Virus record (IMG/VR): IMGVR_UViG_3300007346_000185
Coordinates: 1 to 26,367 of that record
Source: a virus
Strand: one strand, 5' to 3'
Length of the DNA: 26,367 nucleotides
Shown here one piece after another: positions 1 to 7,329 of this stretch. The notes under the pieces are model-generated. The model had not been told where the DNA came from. It saw only the letters and a list, made by a program, of their open reading frames with translations, and ran no database searches. The position numbers were made by a program, and so were the translations under genes. How positions within the stretch are numbered: the stretch's first letter is position 1; every line of letters begins with the position of its first letter.

Positions 1-1397
1 CAGGTGGAGATAGAAACAAGTATCTTTATTTGGCGTGTGTACTGTCAGAAGGTGAAATAGATAGCATTGAAACAGTATTTTTAGATGATGTAGATATACT
101 AGATGAAAGATTCAAAGACAGATACAAAATAGAAAGATTTACAGGTGCCGCAAATCAATCAGCAAGTACACTATTAAAAGAAGCAAGTGATTGGACAGAT
201 GATCATAGATTAAGAGGTTTGGCTTATGTTGCTCTTAGATTAGAATGGCGTAAGATTGAATCAATTGAAGACAGTGATGCTAATCCATATCAAGGTGTAC
301 CAAGAGTAACTGCTATTGTAAAAGGTAAAAAAGTAAAAGATTGTACAGGCTTAACAAACAGTCATAGTACAGCATACAATAGTGAAACAGTTACATGGAG
401 TAGTAACCCAGCAGATTGTATTTTAGATTATTTAAGAAATCCAATTTATGGTAAAGGTCTATCAAATGATAGAATTGACTTTACAAGTTTCAGTACAGCA
501 AGAGCCAAGTATGCACAAACAGTAGAATATGCCGCAGGTGGTGGTACAGGACCTGTGTTGACTTGTGATGCTGTTATTGATACAAGCCGTAGTATATTAG
601 ACAACTTAAAAACATTTTTAGCAAATGCTAGAAGTGGTATGCCTTATATACAAGGTAGATTCAAACTAAAATTACAGGATACAGGACATTCAACAGACAG
701 TCAAAATACAACACCAAATGTTGTGTTTGCTGTTACAAGAGATCACATTGTAGGTGGTATAAAATTACAAGCAAATGGTACTAGAGACCATTATAACCAA
801 GTAAAAATAACTTATGTTGATCCTACAAGTGATTGGAAATCAAATGAAGTTATCTATCCAATTTTAGATAGTGCTTTAGATCAAACATTATTAGCAGAAG
901 ACAATGGCAAACGACTAACAAAAGACTTTGCATTCAATCATATTACAAATAGAAATATGGCAGGTGATATTGGTAAAACAATCTTAAATCAAAGTAGAAA
1001 TAAAAAACATATCAGTTTCAGAGCCACAGCAGAATTACATGAAGCAGAAGTAGGTGATATTATAACAGTAACATATGATTTACTAGGCTTTAGCAGTGCT
1101 TATTATAGAATAAGCAGTTTAACACTTAACAATGATTATACAATTGACATCACAGCAACAGAACATACACCAGCAGAATATGTATTTGATGACACACAAG
1201 TAAAATATGGTGAGACCACACAAAGAAAATATGTAGGTGGTTTGACACCAGGTAAATATTATTATTGGGATGGCAGTGAATGGCAAGAAGGTATTGCTCC
1301 ACCACCAACAGCAAATGAACCTAAATTACCAGCACAACCAGTGTTAAGTAAAAATGATTTAAAAATAACAAGTATAACAGTAAGGTCAACTAGTTAG
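1..1397 (+). CDS. Tail-tip (J-type) protein, 5' end missing
   Basis: The reading frame is open from base 3, so the gene is cut by the window edge; the TTG at 30 is only an internal codon. The first residues read GGDRNKYLYLACVLSEGEID, which matches the conserved entry of the J-type tail-tip/central fibre family (the form 'GDxNKYLYLVxALxEGEIxxI' followed by a valued 'DD' loop). Later parts (DCILDYLRNPIYGKGL near residue 140, and the ITATEHTPAEY segment near the end) also fit the hub part of that family. It should form the tail tip that contacts the host and carries the fibres. At about 465 visible residues it is much shorter than lambda J, as if only the hub half is kept and the receptor-binding part is moved to separate fibre genes. 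The N-terminus may be the gene that starts at 26156. Confidence 0.8.
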   Translation, partial: GGDRNKYLYLACVLSEGEIDSIETVFLDDVDILDERFKDRYKIERFTGAANQSASTLLKEASDWTDDHRLRGLAYVALRLEWRKIESIEDSDANPYQGVPRVTAIVKGKKVKDCTGLTNSHSTAYNSETVTWSSNPADCILDYLRNPIYGKGLSNDRIDFTSFSTARAKYAQTVEYAAGGGTGPVLTCDAVIDTSRSILDNLKTFLANARSGMPYIQGRFKLKLQDTGHSTDSQNTTPNVVFAVTRDHIVGGIKLQANGTRDHYNQVKITYVDPTSDWKSNEVIYPILDSALDQTLLAEDNGKRLTKDFAFNHITNRNMAGDIGKTILNQSRNKKHISFRATAELHEAEVGDIITVTYDLLGFSSAYYRISSLTLNNDYTIDITATEHTPAEYVFDDTQVKYGETTQRKYVGGLTPGKYYYWDGSEWQEGIAPPPTANEPKLPAQPVLSKNDLKITSITVRSTS

Positions 1398-1406
1398 GAG
1401 AAAAAT

Positions 1407-1769
1407 ATGGGTGCTATAGCATTACCACTTATTGGTGCCGCTTTTGGTACAAATGTTAAACAACATTTATTAGATATACAGTTTACCATGACTGATAATT
1501 TTAGAGACAATGCAAATATGATTGCAGTACAAGTATACCACCCTATACTTGAACAGTATACTCCTATAGTAAGTGGTCCAGCAAATACATTTCAAAATGT
1601 AAGTGGTACAACATATCTAGTAAGAGCATTCATACCTGCAAGTGGCATACCAACTAATTTTAGATTATTAGCACTTATGGATAATGGAGATCAAATACCT
1701 AGTGCTACATTTAGTTTCACTCCGCCACTAGTTAAAAGTGATAATATACAAATAGGAGGTGCTTTATAA
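1407..1769 (+). CDS. Small tail-tip associated protein, unknown
   Basis: 120 residues, not recognised. An AGGAGA ribosome site directly after the tail-tip stop codon fixes the ATG. The N-terminus (GAIALPLIGAAFGTN) is hydrophobic but lacks a cleavage site or basic start, so it is not a convincing signal peptide. The rest is beta-rich and low in charge, as in virion proteins. It lies between the tail-tip gene and another tail-like protein and ends in a TAATG overlap with the next gene, so a tail-tip accessory or fibre-attachment role is inferred from position only. Confidence 0.6.
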   Translation: MGAIALPLIGAAFGTNVKQHLLDIQFTMTDNFRDNANMIAVQVYHPILEQYTPIVSGPANTFQNVSGTTYLVRAFIPASGIPTNFRLLALMDNGDQIPSATFSFTPPLVKSDNIQIGGAL

Positions 1770-2416
1770 TGGCACTGTATAGTACAAGAACATATGATTG
1801 GCAAGACCTAGCAGATGATAGTGTTACATGGGCTGATTGGACCAATTGGACAGGTAATGGTGTAACTATAAATGGTTCAACAGGATTTGATGATTTAGTT
1901 CATACAACAACAGCACAAGATTTAGGACAAATACAAGATTTCTATCTTACAGCACAAGCAATCAGCAACGGTACAAATGTAATTGCAGTACAAGTAAGTG
2001 ACGATGATCTAAGTTATACAACTGTAAATCCACAAACAAATCCAGAACTTTTAAGAGGCAGATATGTTAAGTTACAAGTAACTGTAACAAACGCATCAGA
2101 AACAGCAAGATTAGATAGTATAACAGGACAAGTACAATTTGACCCACAAAGAGAAACATTTAACCAATTAAGTGTTACAAATAGTGGTACCACACTCCCA
2201 ATTATAAAGGCGTACAGCAGGATTTTGGGTATCACTTATAGCTCAGCACACAAATATCAAATTGTACTAACAGACACAACAGCAACAGCACCAGTAGTAA
2301 CTAGTTATAATTTAGATACTTGGGGCAAAGTAGCAGAAACTTCAACAGCAGATGTAACAGTGATTGGATTTCCCACAATGACCGTAAGTGCTAACGGTGA
2401 CATTGTATTAAGTTAA
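1769..2416 (+). CDS. Probable minor tail protein with carbohydrate-binding-like fold
   Basis: 215 residues, started by a strong AGGAGG site and a TAATG overlap with the gene before. The sequence is rich in Thr, Ser and Asn and predicted beta. The segment GRYVKLQVTVTNASETARLDSITGQVQFD (residues about 92-120) has the look of discoidin/F5-8-like jelly-roll domains, where 'RYVKLQVT' precedes a paired strand. Position after the tail-tip gene and before the fibre supports a virion, host-contact role. The family is not certain; a generic beta-sandwich tail protein is the safe description. Confidence 0.6.
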   Translation: MALYSTRTYDWQDLADDSVTWADWTNWTGNGVTINGSTGFDDLVHTTTAQDLGQIQDFYLTAQAISNGTNVIAVQVSDDDLSYTTVNPQTNPELLRGRYVKLQVTVTNASETARLDSITGQVQFDPQRETFNQLSVTNSGTTLPIIKAYSRILGITYSSAHKYQIVLTDTTATAPVVTSYNLDTWGKVAETSTADVTVIGFPTMTVSANGDIVLS

Positions 2417-2429
2417 GGTAAGTATTATT

Positions 2430-2612
2430 ATGAAGTTAGATGATCAAGTAAAAGAGAATACAAAAAAGATAGAACAAATTAGTATTGATATTGCTCAAAT
2501 TAAAGACAATCATCTACATCATATACAATTAGACATAGACGAATTAAAAGCAAGTTTACGAGAACAAAATGCAACGCTGTTAAAAATATTAACTATACTG
2601 GCGGACAAATAA
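2430..2612 (+). CDS. 60-residue coiled-coil protein
   Basis: MKLDDQVKENTKKIEQISID is followed by further heptads up to the C-terminal LLKILTILADK. Isoleucine and leucine recur every 3-4 residues along almost the whole length, so the protein is probably one long helix that forms a coiled coil. The hydrophobic C-terminal 12 residues could touch a membrane, as in XhlA-type small phage proteins, or be a trimer tip. It sits in the tail/fibre operon, so a fibre-trimerising or connector role is as likely as a lysis-related one. Its ribosome site is weak (AAGG about 11 nt upstream). Confidence 0.6.
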   Translation: MKLDDQVKENTKKIEQISIDIAQIKDNHLHHIQLDIDELKASLREQNATLLKILTILADK

Positions 2613-2613
2613 A

Positions 2614-2808
2614 ATGGCAAGTTATTATGGATCACAATGTAAAACAAATTGTGCAGGACACAGAGCAGGTGCAAGTTATGTAAGACGAGGTGGCAGAAGT
2701 CTTACTAGAAGTAGCAGTAGTTTCAACAATGGTATGAGAATACAACAGAAACGAACCAAGCAAAAAGGTAAAAGAATGCGCCTAAGTATAACAAAGAAAA
2801 GTAAGTAA
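2614..2808 (+). CDS. Small basic Cys-containing protein, probable virion component
   Basis: 64 residues, starting one base after the previous stop codon. It begins MASYYGSQCKTNCAGHRAGA and continues with an arginine-rich stretch and SSSSFNNGMR. Short proteins with this layout (Cys-x3-Cys-x-GHRAG, RRGG, SFNNGM) occur, from memory, among structural genes of marine phages; I cannot name the family. The C-terminal third is strongly basic (KRTKQKGKRMRLSITKKSK), which suggests nucleic-acid or polyanion binding. It forms a run with the even smaller basic gene that follows. Confidence 0.55.
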   Translation: MASYYGSQCKTNCAGHRAGASYVRRGGRSLTRSSSSFNNGMRIQQKRTKQKGKRMRLSITKKSK

Positions 2809-2821
2809 TGGAGATCGTGAT

Positions 2822-2920
2822 ATGAGTTGGCACACTAAAAAGAAAAAAACAACAACAAAAGGCTATTCAAAAAAGCCTGCTATGAAAAAGAAAAAAACAA
2901 GTTACAATAGGAAAAAATAA
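2822..2920 (+). CDS. 32-residue lysine-rich peptide
   Basis: ATG at 2822 with GGAG about 8 nt upstream and a stop codon that overlaps the start of the tail fibre (TAATG at 2918-2922). The product (MSWHTKKKKTTTKGYSKKPA, then more lysines) is nearly half lysine and has no acidic residue. Tight coupling to the genes on both sides and the good ribosome site argue that it is translated. Possible roles are a DNA-condensing peptide or a short virion protein; coupling for fibre translation is another option. Function unknown. Confidence 0.5.
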   Translation: MSWHTKKKKTTTKGYSKKPAMKKKKTSYNRKK

Positions 2921-4263
2921 TGGCTACTTGGCCCTCAGGAACTAAAGCAAGTGCAACTACAACAGCCGCAGATACAAATAGTATCAGTGGTGCTCGTGGC
3001 GACATCAATCAAGCAATAACAAATCAAAATAGTATTATTGATATGTTTGATATACCTGCTAGTCCAACAGATGATTATATTTTAGTTTATGACAGTGCTA
3101 GTGCTACTTTTAAAGTAGAAGCAAATGCTTCAGGCTTAACAGACATTAGTTTAGACACAACACCTACTTTAGGTGGTCATCTTCAGGTTGATGATAAAAG
3201 TATACAAAATACTGATGGTAGTAACAGAGGTGATAGTTTCATAATTGGTGGTGATTGGAGTGAGCCTGTTGAAACTAGTAGTTCACAAGTTATGGGTGGT
3301 TCATGGACTGGCAGTGACACAATGGAAGGCAGTCAACTGCGTATTATGGGTCCTGTTACAAGTTCATACCTAAGTGACCTAAACACTTGGAATGATAGAG
3401 TTCACGCTAACCCACAAATTACTAAAATTGTAATGACTGATGATTTTGGTGAAAGTGGTAGTGGTGCTGAAAGAGGTAAAGCGAGAATTCGTAATCAGTA
3501 TACTGAGTTGGTACTAGACACTGCAGGTTATCAGTTTGGTGATTTTGCTTTTGCAAGATTTGGTGATGGACTAAATGGACAGTTTATTACTGCAAAAGGT
3601 TATACAAGTGTAGATGTTAGCGATGCACACATACACACAATTAGAGGTGTATTAGCGGCACCACAAGCAGATGGTTCAAGTGCGGCACTAACAGGTGCTA
3701 ATAGATTTACAGTTAATCAAATGAGTGGTGCAGAAGTAAGTCCATTTACAGATGCAGTAAGTGATGTAAACACTGTATATGGATTTAAACTAGATACAAG
3801 TAATATTCATGCAAGTAGTGTAGTATCAAACAAATACAGTTTCTATAGTGATGATGTTGATTATGAATTAAACAACGCAGGACATATTAAAGGTAAGTCA
3901 ATTGGTATAAGTGCTCCATATGATTTAGGCACAGTATCAGATACAGCCACTGATTTTGATATAGATTATAGTAATGGTGGTTTACAAAAAGTAAATTTAA
4001 CAGCCGCAAGTGGTTTAGCAAGTACAGTAATAAATGCACCAACAAATATGGCAGATGGTGATATAATGTATTTGATTGTAACTTGTACATCAGGTACAGC
4101 AGGTCAAAATGGTGAATTTACTTTTAAGACAGGTGTTAACTATGTTACTAGTTTAGCCACAGTAAGTGCCGCACAAGGCACAGATCAACAAATTTTCATG
4201 TTCGTTAAAAGTGGATCAAATTTTTTGGTGACGCAATTAGGCGGAACAATGAGCCCAAGATAA
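2920..4263 (+). CDS. Tail fibre protein, copy A
   Basis: 447 residues. The N-terminus (MATWPSGTKASATTTAADTN, then SISGARGDINQAITNQNSIIDMF) is the type of attachment domain common to marine phage fibres, followed by 'SPTDDYILVYDSASATFKVEA' and a GGHLQVD turn. The C-terminal half (residues about 160-335) is paralogous to the fibre at 10752: HANPQITK versus HSNPTLSK, IRGVLAAPQADG versus VRGITAAPQTAG, VYGFKLDTSN versus MYGIHYSTTG and NKYSFY versus SHYSFY. The last ~100 residues are an added beta-rich domain. Likely a trimeric receptor-binding fibre or a chaperone/knob part of one. Start is set by the TAATG junction. Confidence 0.75.
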   Translation: MATWPSGTKASATTTAADTNSISGARGDINQAITNQNSIIDMFDIPASPTDDYILVYDSASATFKVEANASGLTDISLDTTPTLGGHLQVDDKSIQNTDGSNRGDSFIIGGDWSEPVETSSSQVMGGSWTGSDTMEGSQLRIMGPVTSSYLSDLNTWNDRVHANPQITKIVMTDDFGESGSGAERGKARIRNQYTELVLDTAGYQFGDFAFARFGDGLNGQFITAKGYTSVDVSDAHIHTIRGVLAAPQADGSSAALTGANRFTVNQMSGAEVSPFTDAVSDVNTVYGFKLDTSNIHASSVVSNKYSFYSDDVDYELNNAGHIKGKSIGISAPYDLGTVSDTATDFDIDYSNGGLQKVNLTAASGLASTVINAPTNMADGDIMYLIVTCTSGTAGQNGEFTFKTGVNYVTSLATVSAAQGTDQQIFMFVKSGSNFLVTQLGGTMSPR

Positions 4264-4285
4264 ATAACATAAAGGATAAAAATAT

Positions 4286-4714
4286 ATGCCAGCATTCCCA
4301 AATACAACAGTACTAAGCACGGCTAATTTAGATGAAACAACAGACAGTCCAGCAAGTGCTAGAGCTGATTTAAAAGATACTGTAGACGCAGTACAAGAAA
4401 TTATTGACAGTTATGACAGTGCTAGTGGTATCGCCGCTCTAAATAGTAGTGGTGTACTATCAAATACAAAATTACCTGATACAATTATTAGTAGCAGTGG
4501 TAATAACCTAACACTAGACCCAAATACCAGTATGGTTAAAATACAGGACTTCGTAAATATAAATCCTGTAGCACACGCAAGTTTACCAGCAAGTCCCGTA
4601 AAAGGTGATGTTGCATTTTTAACCACAGACAGTTTAGCAGGGGCACAAAATAGACTAGTATACTATGACGGCTCAGGCTGGAAATATGTTGCTGATGACA
4701 GCGCCGTTGCTTAA
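4286..4714 (+). CDS. Fibre-associated short protein A
   Basis: 142 residues with a good AAAGGA site. Its N-terminus has LDETTDSPASARADLKDTVD followed by a helix ending in IIDSYD; the gene at 12213 has LDQSTDDPNEARPQIKQNIE and IIDNFA at the same place, so the two are paralogous at their N-termini. The C-terminal part (PASPVKGDVAFLTTDSLAGAQNRLVYYDGSGWKYVADD) resembles the small domain at the ends of many phage fibres that shows a new 'YYDGSGWKYV' strand. Each copy follows directly behind a fibre gene, so it probably assembles with that fibre. Confidence 0.65.
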   Translation: MPAFPNTTVLSTANLDETTDSPASARADLKDTVDAVQEIIDSYDSASGIAALNSSGVLSNTKLPDTIISSSGNNLTLDPNTSMVKIQDFVNINPVAHASLPASPVKGDVAFLTTDSLAGAQNRLVYYDGSGWKYVADDSAVA

Positions 4715-4791
4715 TGTATAAAATACTATTTTGGTGTTTGGTACTTTGGTTAATGTTATACTGGTTCGCTAGTAGTGTAGGTTTAAATTAA
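4714..4791 (+). CDS. 25-residue membrane peptide
   Basis: Starts in a TAATG overlap with the gene before and reads MYKILFWCLVLWLMLYWFAS then SVGLN. Residues 4-18 form one hydrophobic helix with a single lysine in front, so it would insert in the inner membrane. It is the last frame before the non-coding segment and terminator. A small holin-like or superinfection-related peptide is possible, but there is no family match to prove it, and the length is near the limit at which an ORF could be chance. Confidence 0.4.
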   Translation: MYKILFWCLVLWLMLYWFASSVGLN

Positions 4792-4808
4792 TCATATATT
4801 TCAAAAAA

Positions 4809-4978
4809 GACTAAATAATATTAACAATAAAAATATTTGCTCTTTATTGTTGAATGGTATAGTGAAACTTTATGTTCTTTGGTTGGACCATAAAGATTAA
4901 CTCCAATTTATGCTTATAAAACCTTTGCAATAAAGGTTATTCCCCCTAGTTATGCTCATTTCTAGGGGGATTTTTTTT
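4809..4978 (+). ncRNA. Structured non-coding RNA candidate 1
   Basis: No reading frame. Four helices follow one another: AACAATAAA/TTTATTGTT (4823-4831 with 4843-4851), CTTTATG/CATAAAG (4868-4874 with 4889-4895), AACCTTT/AAAGGTT (4920-4926 with 4932-4938) and the terminator stem. The segment begins with GACTAAATAATATT (4809-4822), the identical 14 nt that opens the larger candidate at 10381. Whether it is a free small RNA, a processed 3' end of the fibre transcript or a leader of the next operon cannot be told from sequence. Confidence 0.5.
4941..4978 (+). terminator. Rho-independent terminator
   Basis: Perfect 9-bp stem TCCCCCTAG/CTAGGGGGA (4941-4949 with 4962-4970), a 12-nt loop and eight T residues (4971-4978). 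It ends the first tail/fibre transcript just ahead of the accessory operon promoter. Confidence 0.92.
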
Positions 4979-5031
4979 GACTTTTTTTAAAAAACCCAAT
5001 AAAAACAAGGCTTTTTTGCCCATATAAAAGG

Positions 5032-5059
5032 TTGACAGATACTGTATCTGTGCTACATT
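5032..5059 (+). promoter_or_regulatory. Promoter P1 with 17-bp palindrome
   Basis: TTGACA (5032-5037), 16-nt spacer, extended -10 TGCTACATT (TG at 5051, TACATT 5054-5059). Between the boxes lies the perfect palindrome ACAGATAC-T-GTATCTGT (5035-5051), a good place for a repressor to block the polymerase. It is the first promoter after the terminator and should drive the gene at 5096. Confidence 0.75.
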
Positions 5060-5095
5060 AATAATATAAGTTAACAAAACAAAGGAGTATAAAAG

Positions 5096-5320
5096 ATGGG
5101 ACAAGCAAAACAAAGAGGCACTTATGCTGAAAGGGTTGCTCAAGCAAAAGCAAAAACAACTAACACTAGTGCTAATTTAGGCTGGAGTGAACAACATTAT
5201 AATGGTTTAACGGCAGATCAGCACAAAGCCAATAATGAATGGTTTGCAAAAACGCAAAGTTTATTGAATCCAGGTGGTCATATATTAGTGCCAAGTTTAG
5301 GTAAATCGTTCACAAAATAA
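5096..5320 (+). CDS. Small 'MGQAKQRGTY' family protein
   Basis: 74 residues with an AAAGGAG site 8 nt upstream. The start MGQAKQRGTYAERVAQAKAK is a recurring opening of short proteins of unknown function in bacteria and phages ('MGxAKxRGTxExR'). The rest, ending in HILVPSLGKSFTK, has no known motif. It is the only gene between two near-identical promoters and is therefore expressed as its own unit, probably early. Function unknown. Confidence 0.65.
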   Translation: MGQAKQRGTYAERVAQAKAKTTNTSANLGWSEQHYNGLTADQHKANNEWFAKTQSLLNPGGHILVPSLGKSFTK

Positions 5321-5323
5321 TGG

Positions 5324-5351
5324 TTGACAGATATTCAATCCGTGTTACATT
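5324..5351 (+). promoter_or_regulatory. Promoter P2, diverged copy of P1
   Basis: TTGACA (5324-5329), 16-nt spacer, TGTTACATT with -10 TACATT at 5346-5351. The stretch from TTGACAGATA through ACATTAATAATATA is the same as in P1 apart from the 12 nt in the middle, where the right half of the palindrome is degraded (AATCCGTGT in place of GTATCTGTG). It should drive the gene at 5388. Confidence 0.72.
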
Positions 5352-5387
5352 AATAATATAGTTAAGAAACAGAAAGGAAATATAACT

Positions 5388-6398
5388 ATGTCAAATATAT
5401 ATGTAGGAACAAGAGCATCTTTCAATGAAATGATTGATTTGCTTGATAATAGAAGTGTTAGGCGTCTAAATCAAGGTGCGTGTAAACACTTAAGAAAAGC
5501 CGCTAACTCAGTTGGTATCAAACAAACTGAGCAAGGTAAAAGACTTGAATTCTATAGTGTCACTCAAGACGAATATGATGATTACTTTGAAAAGTCAGCT
5601 CAATTAATTGCTACACTTAAAAGTGATGGATCTGTAAGACCATTAATTAAGATGTATGAATCTGACCTAAGCAAAATATTTGATACTGTCAATAGTAAAG
5701 ACAAGTACAAAGGTGGTATGGATTACAAAACCGCTAGCGAGTATAAAGAAGAACTAGTCAAAGAAATGTGTAAAAAGATTGAAAGGATTGGTGACGATCT
5801 TAATACTCGTAAGAAAGTGGATAAGGTACCAGAGAATCCATATAAAGTTGGTGATATTATTGGTAGCCACACACATCCATATGGTTGGTATCATAATGAA
5901 AATGTTATGGTAAAGAAAGACGACAAATGGACAGTAACGAAGTTACCTAAAGATACTTTATTTGGTAGACATAGAGTAATAAAGGCAGGTAAGAAGTTTA
6001 TTGAAGTTGAAGCTCTATGTTGTAGTAGAAACCCTTTCTTTTCTAATACTGTTAATGCTATGAATTCTTTTCATAGTGTAGTTGCTCAATTCTTTGGCAT
6101 GGACAAACAAGAAGGCAAGTCATATGCTAATGATGATTGGTTCAACAATCAGGATCCTCATGCTCACTTTATTGAAGAAAGTGCTAACAAAGATAACCCT
6201 TTATGGCATAGGTACTTTGAATGGAAACCTATTTTGTCTAATGTATGGGGACAAGAAGGCAAGCCACAAAAGTTTCAATGGACTAAATTTGCTGATGTAG
6301 ATTATAAAACAGGAGAATATACATCTTTAGTATTAGATCCAAATAACCCAAATCACAAGGTTGGTTACTTGTACAAATATGATGGATGTTATAACTAA
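5388..6398 (+). CDS. Unknown 336-residue protein of accessory operon
   Basis: AAAGGAA site; first gene behind promoter P2. The protein is soluble, lysine-rich in its first half (helical, residues 1-145) and rich in Trp, His and Phe in the second half (IIGSHTHPYGWYHNENVMVK near 155, then HAHFIEESANKDNPLWHRYF near 255). The two-part shape suggests a helical domain followed by a beta domain with aromatic residues. I do not recognise a catalytic motif. It overlaps the next gene by one base (TAATG), so the two are co-translated. Confidence 0.65.
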   Translation: MSNIYVGTRASFNEMIDLLDNRSVRRLNQGACKHLRKAANSVGIKQTEQGKRLEFYSVTQDEYDDYFEKSAQLIATLKSDGSVRPLIKMYESDLSKIFDTVNSKDKYKGGMDYKTASEYKEELVKEMCKKIERIGDDLNTRKKVDKVPENPYKVGDIIGSHTHPYGWYHNENVMVKKDDKWTVTKLPKDTLFGRHRVIKAGKKFIEVEALCCSRNPFFSNTVNAMNSFHSVVAQFFGMDKQEGKSYANDDWFNNQDPHAHFIEESANKDNPLWHRYFEWKPILSNVWGQEGKPQKFQWTKFADVDYKTGEYTSLVLDPNNPNHKVGYLYKYDGCYN

Positions 6399-6751
6399 TG
6401 CGTAAAATACTCCTACTAGTGGCAATGTTGGCTGTGTTCATTCAGCCAGCATTCGCTGAATCTTTAACTGATAAAGAAAAAACGAAACAATCAATCTTTC
6501 ACGGATTAAGTGCCGCGGATGCTATTACTACAATCGTAGGTGTAGGTAAAGGTTTGGTTGAAACGAATGGTATTTTAGGTGCGGCACCTGAGCCCATAAC
6601 GGTAGTAACATTCTTTGTCGCTAGAAGTGTTATTCACGAGTATGTAACACCTATGATTGATGAAAAATTGCGTCCTTATTGGCAAAATACATGGATTGGC
6701 GTAGCAGGATTGGCTGTAATAAACAATCTAGTGTTAATTTCTAAATATTAA
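6398..6751 (+). CDS. Exported membrane-associated protein
   Basis: 117 residues. MRKILLLVAMLAVFIQPAFA is a standard signal peptide with an AFA cleavage site after residue 20, so the mature form starts ESLTDKEK. Two further hydrophobic stretches follow (about 64-80, EPITVVTFFVARSV, and 98-115, WIGVAGLAVINNLVLIS). The motif ADAITTIVGVGKGLVETNGI, then LG, resembles small bacterial membrane proteins in which 'DAxTT...ETNPxLG' lies in a helix. No lysis family is evident, but an exported phage membrane protein is a fair candidate for a lysis or exclusion function. Confidence 0.65.
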   Translation: MRKILLLVAMLAVFIQPAFAESLTDKEKTKQSIFHGLSAADAITTIVGVGKGLVETNGILGAAPEPITVVTFFVARSVIHEYVTPMIDEKLRPYWQNTWIGVAGLAVINNLVLISKY

Positions 6752-6764
6752 ATTCAGAAAATGC

Positions 6765-6793
6765 TTGATATTTGTCGTATGAGACTATATACT
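6765..6793 (+). promoter_or_regulatory. Sigma70-like promoter
   Basis: TTGATA (6765-6770), 17-nt spacer, TATACT (6788-6793). It stands in the 110-nt gap after 6751 and should drive the genes at 6862 and 7329. A possible short leader frame (6815) follows. Confidence 0.65.
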
Positions 6794-6814
6794 ATTATAG
6801 TATAGGGGTAAACA

Positions 6815-6886
6815 ATGGCACAAGGTATGATTAAATTAACAATTAACAAATGGAGACAAATATGTCAAAAAACTCAGATATTTTAA
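6815..6886 (+). CDS. Possible 23-residue leader peptide
   Basis: ATG at 6815 after AGGGG, reading MAQGMIKLTINKWRQICQKT then QIF and stop. It overlaps the ribosome site and the first 25 nt of the gene at 6862 in another frame, so ribosomes on it would open or block that start. No amino acid is enriched enough to suggest attenuation. Real translation is uncertain. Confidence 0.3.
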   Translation: MAQGMIKLTINKWRQICQKTQIF

Positions 6887-7329
6887 AAGAAATGAAAGAT
6901 AGACAACAGGGAGAAACTGTTGACTATCGTCCAAAACAAGTATGGCCTATTCAAGATTCTGACGGTAAAGTTAGAACTATGGAAGATGACCACGCACACT
7001 ATATGAAATATTTTCACAGTAAAGAAAGAGAAGAATTTCTAAACTCTATAAACGATGGTAGTGATTTTGATGCTGAAAAATTAAAAGCAGAAAACCACGA
7101 AAGACAAAAAAATCATAACATAGAGGATATAATTGATTTCGTTGTTCATGACTTCTATATGAAAATTAGAGGTATATATGAAAACAATGAAAATTATAGT
7201 ATATTTTCTGCAATTGAAGATGCATATGGTTTAATTATATGTAACAATTATGCAAGTTACCCAGCAAATATTCTAGATTCACTAGAATATCGCGAATATG
7301 CACTTAAAAACAAAAAGGAGATGAACTAA
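6862..7329 (+). CDS. Unknown acidic protein, 155 residues
   Basis: I take ATG 6862 (MSKNSDILKEMKDRQQGETV) rather than 6850, because GGAG at 6852-6855 lies 6 nt before it and overlaps the earlier ATG. The protein is hydrophilic with many Glu, Asp, His and Tyr, no membrane segment and no motif that I can name; the middle (NHERQKNHNIEDIIDFVVHD) is helical. It is first in a two-gene operon, with AAGGAG near its end serving the next gene and a one-base overlap. Confidence 0.6.
   Translation: MSKNSDILKEMKDRQQGETVDYRPKQVWPIQDSDGKVRTMEDDHAHYMKYFHSKEREEFLNSINDGSDFDAEKLKAENHERQKNHNIEDIIDFVVHDFYMKIRGIYENNENYSIFSAIEDAYGLIICNNYASYPANILDSLEYREYALKNKKEMN

Noticed and set aside
2014-2235. Minus-strand frames such as 2014-2235, 10910-11386, 13405-13866 and 19146-19526
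   Set aside because: They lie wholly inside well supported + strand genes, lack ribosome sites and have the odd composition of antisense shadows.
6082-6300. Plus-strand frames 6082-6300 and 20569-20790 inside larger genes
   Set aside because: They are fully nested in other frames with no ribosome site and low-complexity products.
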